Shown one piece after another: positions 5,283 to 5,697 of a stretch of DNA of 5,697 bases; the stretch's first letter is position 1; every line of letters starts with the position of its first letter. A program made the position numbers and the translations under genes. The notes under the pieces were generated by a model. That model did no database searches. It was not told where the DNA came from and saw nothing but the letters and a program-made list of their open reading frames with translations. This DNA comes from Oligoflexales bacterium (GTDB lineage Bacteria; Bdellovibrionota_B; Oligoflexia; Oligoflexales; CACXFL01): positions 1 to 5,697 of the forward strand of contig JANQHA010000072.1 of NCBI GenBank assembly GCA_028282865.1. Direction: 5' to 3'.

Positions 5283-5697
5283 ATGGAAGAAGAACTACTT
5301 TTTATCGTCAATACTTTTATAGCTATTTTCGTGATCGTTGATCCATTTGCTATGGTACCAGTTTATCTAACGTTGACTGAAAGGTTTAGCAAAGAAGATC
5401 GTCGAGCTACTAGGAAAAAAGCTACATTCATTTCGCTTACCATCCTGTTTTCCTTTGCCGTAAGCGGCTCAAAAATTTTTAAATTCTTTGGAATAACTAT
5501 GCCAGCTTTTCAAATTGCCGGAGGTATCCTCTTACTAACCTTTGGTCTTTCGCAGCTTAACCGCAAAAGAAAAAGACTAGAAGACCGAGAAAAAGAGGAA
5601 GGGCTATCCAAAGATGATATTTCTATATTTCCACTAGCTACTCCCCTACTTGCAGGTCCGGGAGCTATATCTACTGTGGTGCTTTATTCCTCGCAGT
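5283..5697 (+). CDS. MarC family integral membrane protein (N-terminal 138 residues; C-terminus outside window)
   Basis: I read this open frame from the ATG at 5283 to the window edge: 138 codons, with no stop. Family members are usually a little over 200 residues, so roughly the last third is missing. Hydrophobic segments lie at about residues 5-20, 48-62, 72-90 and 117-135. The signature parts of the MarC family (UPF0056) are present: VDPFAMVPVYLTLTE near the N-terminus (19-33) and PLATPLLAGPGAISTV (117-132). Between them is a charged cytoplasmic-type loop (about 91-113, rich in Lys, Arg and Glu). The family was once linked to multiple antibiotic resistance in E. coli but that role was not upheld, and its function is unknown. 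An in-frame TAA at 5262-5264 means no other common start lies upstream. No Shine-Dalgarno is visible before the ATG, and a promoter lies close upstream, so the mRNA may be leaderless. Confidence 0.5.
   Translation, partial: MEEELLFIVNTFIAIFVIVDPFAMVPVYLTLTERFSKEDRRATRKKATFISLTILFSFAVSGSKIFKFFGITMPAFQIAGGILLLTFGLSQLNRKRKRLEDREKEEGLSKDDISIFPLATPLLAGPGAISTVVLYSSQ

Overview
The window looks like a Gram-negative chromosomal segment with an outer membrane and moderate GC (about mid-forties percent by eye). Three family-level traits recall proteins of myxobacteria, Bdellovibrionota and related 'deltaproteobacterial' lineages: the plug sequence of the outer-membrane receptor, the 'GLSKDS...GNTL' linker of the TonB protein, and a lipoprotein ending in a PKD/Ig-like 'WFVSGG' module. 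The taxonomic placement is inference; no marker gene is present.

Layout. Positions 1-3849 hold three minus-strand genes that read right to left as one tight operon: a TonB-dependent outer-membrane receptor (1597-3849, GTG start), a small lipoprotein of unknown function (866-1600, overlapping the receptor by ATGA), and the N-terminal part of a Ste24-like M48 membrane metalloprotease (1-848, cut by the window edge just after its HELGH zinc motif). Positions 3850-4003 are a divergent control region with two overlapping candidate promoters and a 12-bp palindrome. On the plus strand follow a TonB energy transducer (4004-4711), a five-helix YdcZ/DUF606-type DMT membrane protein (4784-5236), and the N-terminal part of a MarC-family membrane protein (5283-5697, cut by the window edge). 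No gene-free stretch exceeds 300 bases. I see no RNA gene, insertion sequence, CRISPR array or convincing terminator.

How the genes may work together. The divergent receptor and TonB genes form an outer-membrane uptake module: the receptor binds an unknown ligand and TonB, powered by an ExbB/ExbD pair that is not in the window, would energise it. The lipoprotein is translationally coupled to the receptor and is a candidate outer-membrane partner. The Ste24-like protease as third gene is the unusual element; it may process an imported peptide or a component of the system, but the sequence does not say which. The YdcZ-like and MarC-like genes each have candidate promoters of their own and are probably not part of the uptake module.

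[Format note: the original answer gave no confidence values; every 0.5 in the confidence field is a placeholder required by the schema, not an estimate.]
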